Positions 61,632 through 64,000 of a stretch of 64,000 bases of DNA are shown piece by piece (position 1 is the first letter of the stretch; the number at the start of each line of letters is the position of its first letter). The notes under the pieces were generated by a model. That model saw only the letters and a program-made list of their open reading frames with translations, was not told where the DNA came from and ran no database searches. Made by a program: the position numbers and the translations under genes. Origin of the DNA: Nitrosomonadales bacterium (lineage in GTDB: Bacteria; Pseudomonadota; Gammaproteobacteria; Burkholderiales; Gallionellaceae); NCBI GenBank assembly GCA_016195965.1, contig JACPYR010000017.1, forward strand, positions 1 through 64,000. Reading direction: 5' to 3'.

Positions 61632-62120
61632 GGCACACCTCCTTCTGCTTGCTTAACTTCGTTACGGCCTGTTGCCGCGTAGTTGCATCCTGGTCTGATG
61701 GCTTGAAACTTCGAATGGCCACCGGTGTTGCTCTAGCAGCATATTGTATGCCAAGCGGCAGATTGCTGCTCTGAAATGGCGCCGCCATTGGCCTTGGTGG
61801 GGTTTGTGCGGAGGTATTGAGGCGCCGAGGAATTTCTCAAAAGTAGCTAAAATTTGCGGTTAGTCTTAGTAATGAGAAGAAGAATTTACCAATTTATAAA
61901 ATAGAGAATGTCACAGGGGAAGTCGACAGCAATAGGATTTTGGGTTCCTTTCGCATTAAATATCGCACTGTAGTCATAGTGGGTATTGCTGGGCTCCGGG
62001 CAAGCGGCTCGGTTGGGCGGACGCATTACCAAGTCTCACAACAGGGATGGTGCGGTTACAATGCGTGTTTTACGGATTATCCCGAATAAAATATCCAGAG
62101 CGTAAAGTGCAATTAACCAC

Positions 62121-63197
<1,077 letters not shown>

Positions 63198-63200
63198 ATA

Positions 63201-63608
63201 ATGAGTAAAAGCAAAATATTTTCGCTGCCGGTGCGCGTATATTTTCAGGACACCGATGCGGGCGGGGTGGTTTATCATGCCAGCTACGTGAACTTCATGG
63301 AGCGGGCGCGCACCGAGTGGCTGCGCGCACATGGTTACAGCAATGCCGGGCTGATGAAGGAATTCGGTACGGTGTTCGTGGTGCGCTCACTCAAGCTGGA
63401 TTATCTCAGGCCCGCGCTGCTCGATGATTTACTGGATGTGACGGCGCAGATCAAGGATATCGGGCGCAGCCGCATCTCGTTGCTGCAAAGCGTGTGCCGG
63501 AATGGCGAGGTGTTGACCGAGGCTGAAATACATCTGGTTTGCGTCTCGCTGGCAAGTTTCAAGCCGGTCAGCGTGCCGGAAGTGTTGCGCGAGCGATTGA
63601 AAGTTTGA
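63201..63608 (+). CDS. ybgC: Tol-Pal associated acyl-CoA thioesterase YbgC
   Basis: RVYFQDTDAGGVVYHASYVNFMERARTEWLR. Confidence 0.95.
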   Translation: MSKSKIFSLPVRVYFQDTDAGGVVYHASYVNFMERARTEWLRAHGYSNAGLMKEFGTVFVVRSLKLDYLRPALLDDLLDVTAQIKDIGRSRISLLQSVCRNGEVLTEAEIHLVCVSLASFKPVSVPEVLRERLKV

Positions 63609-63623
63609 AAGGGAAATTTTAAA

Positions 63624-64000
63624 TGGATGTGACGCAGGATTTGTCGTTTGTGCACCTGATCAGCCATGCCAGCGTGCTAGTGCAGTTGGTGATGGGTTTG
63701 TTGCTGCTGGTATCGGTGCTGTCGTGGTGGTATATTTTTCTTAAGATGTTCGCGATCCGCGATGAAGTCAAGCTGACCGAGGAATTTGAGGAGGCGTTCT
63801 GGCACAACCAGAATTTGAACGAACTGTACAAGTATGCGAGCGGGAACTCTACACGTGAACATGGTGCAATGGAGCGCATTTTTGCCGCCGGTTTTGTCGA
63901 GTTCGTGAAATTGAAAAAGCAGCAGGGGGTGGATGCCAGCGCGGTCATGGAGGGGACGCGCCGCGCGATGCGCGCGACCTATCAGCGCGAGATGGACAGG
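63624..64000 (+). CDS. tolQ: TolQ, partial (runs off window end)
   Basis: Hand translation MDVTQDLSFVHLISHASVLVQLVMGLLLLVSVLSWWYIFLKMFAIRDEVKLTEEFEEAFW...; follows ybgC. Confidence 0.92.

Overview
This 64 kb window looks like chromosome from a betaproteobacterium; gene content suggests a Gallionellaceae/Nitrosomonadales-like host, but that assignment is inference. Most of it is housekeeping DNA: hda, perM-like, purM, purN, rsmB-like, ruvA, ruvC, yebC, ychF, pth, mutM, a Gld-type ABC locus, lolB, ispE, tRNA-Gln(UUG), prs, rplY, coaD, rsmD, two M16 peptidases, ftsY-ftsE-ftsX, ruvB, ybgC and the start of tolQ. The main accessory feature is a ~9.5 kb integrated element at about 33251-42787, inserted at the 5' end of mutM. 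A 22-bp direct repeat (one mismatch) matching the mutM start bounds it. Paired GGTTACA arm-type repeats (11-bp spacing) lie just inside both ends. It encodes a tyrosine integrase, a DUF4258/XRE toxin-antitoxin-like pair, a RadC/JAB protein, a 446-aa unknown, a small HTH protein, a Toprim/DUF3987 primase-helicase, a Nu1/TerS-like protein and a DUF4236 protein. Just downstream of the primase is a 35-bp-arm inverted repeat built from GTCGATTAA iterations, followed by a DnaA-box-like site and an AT-rich stretch, which is a candidate replication origin. The layout resembles a phage satellite or PICI. Other notable signals are a 99-bp in-frame insertion in ispE, a frameshifted LuxR regulator, a doubly frameshifted MazF-type TA locus, a shared 45-bp upstream element before two lipoprotein genes, several dispersed palindromic repeats, and a shared 3' hairpin after two unrelated antitoxin genes. 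No database search was possible; family names come from reading the protein sequences.
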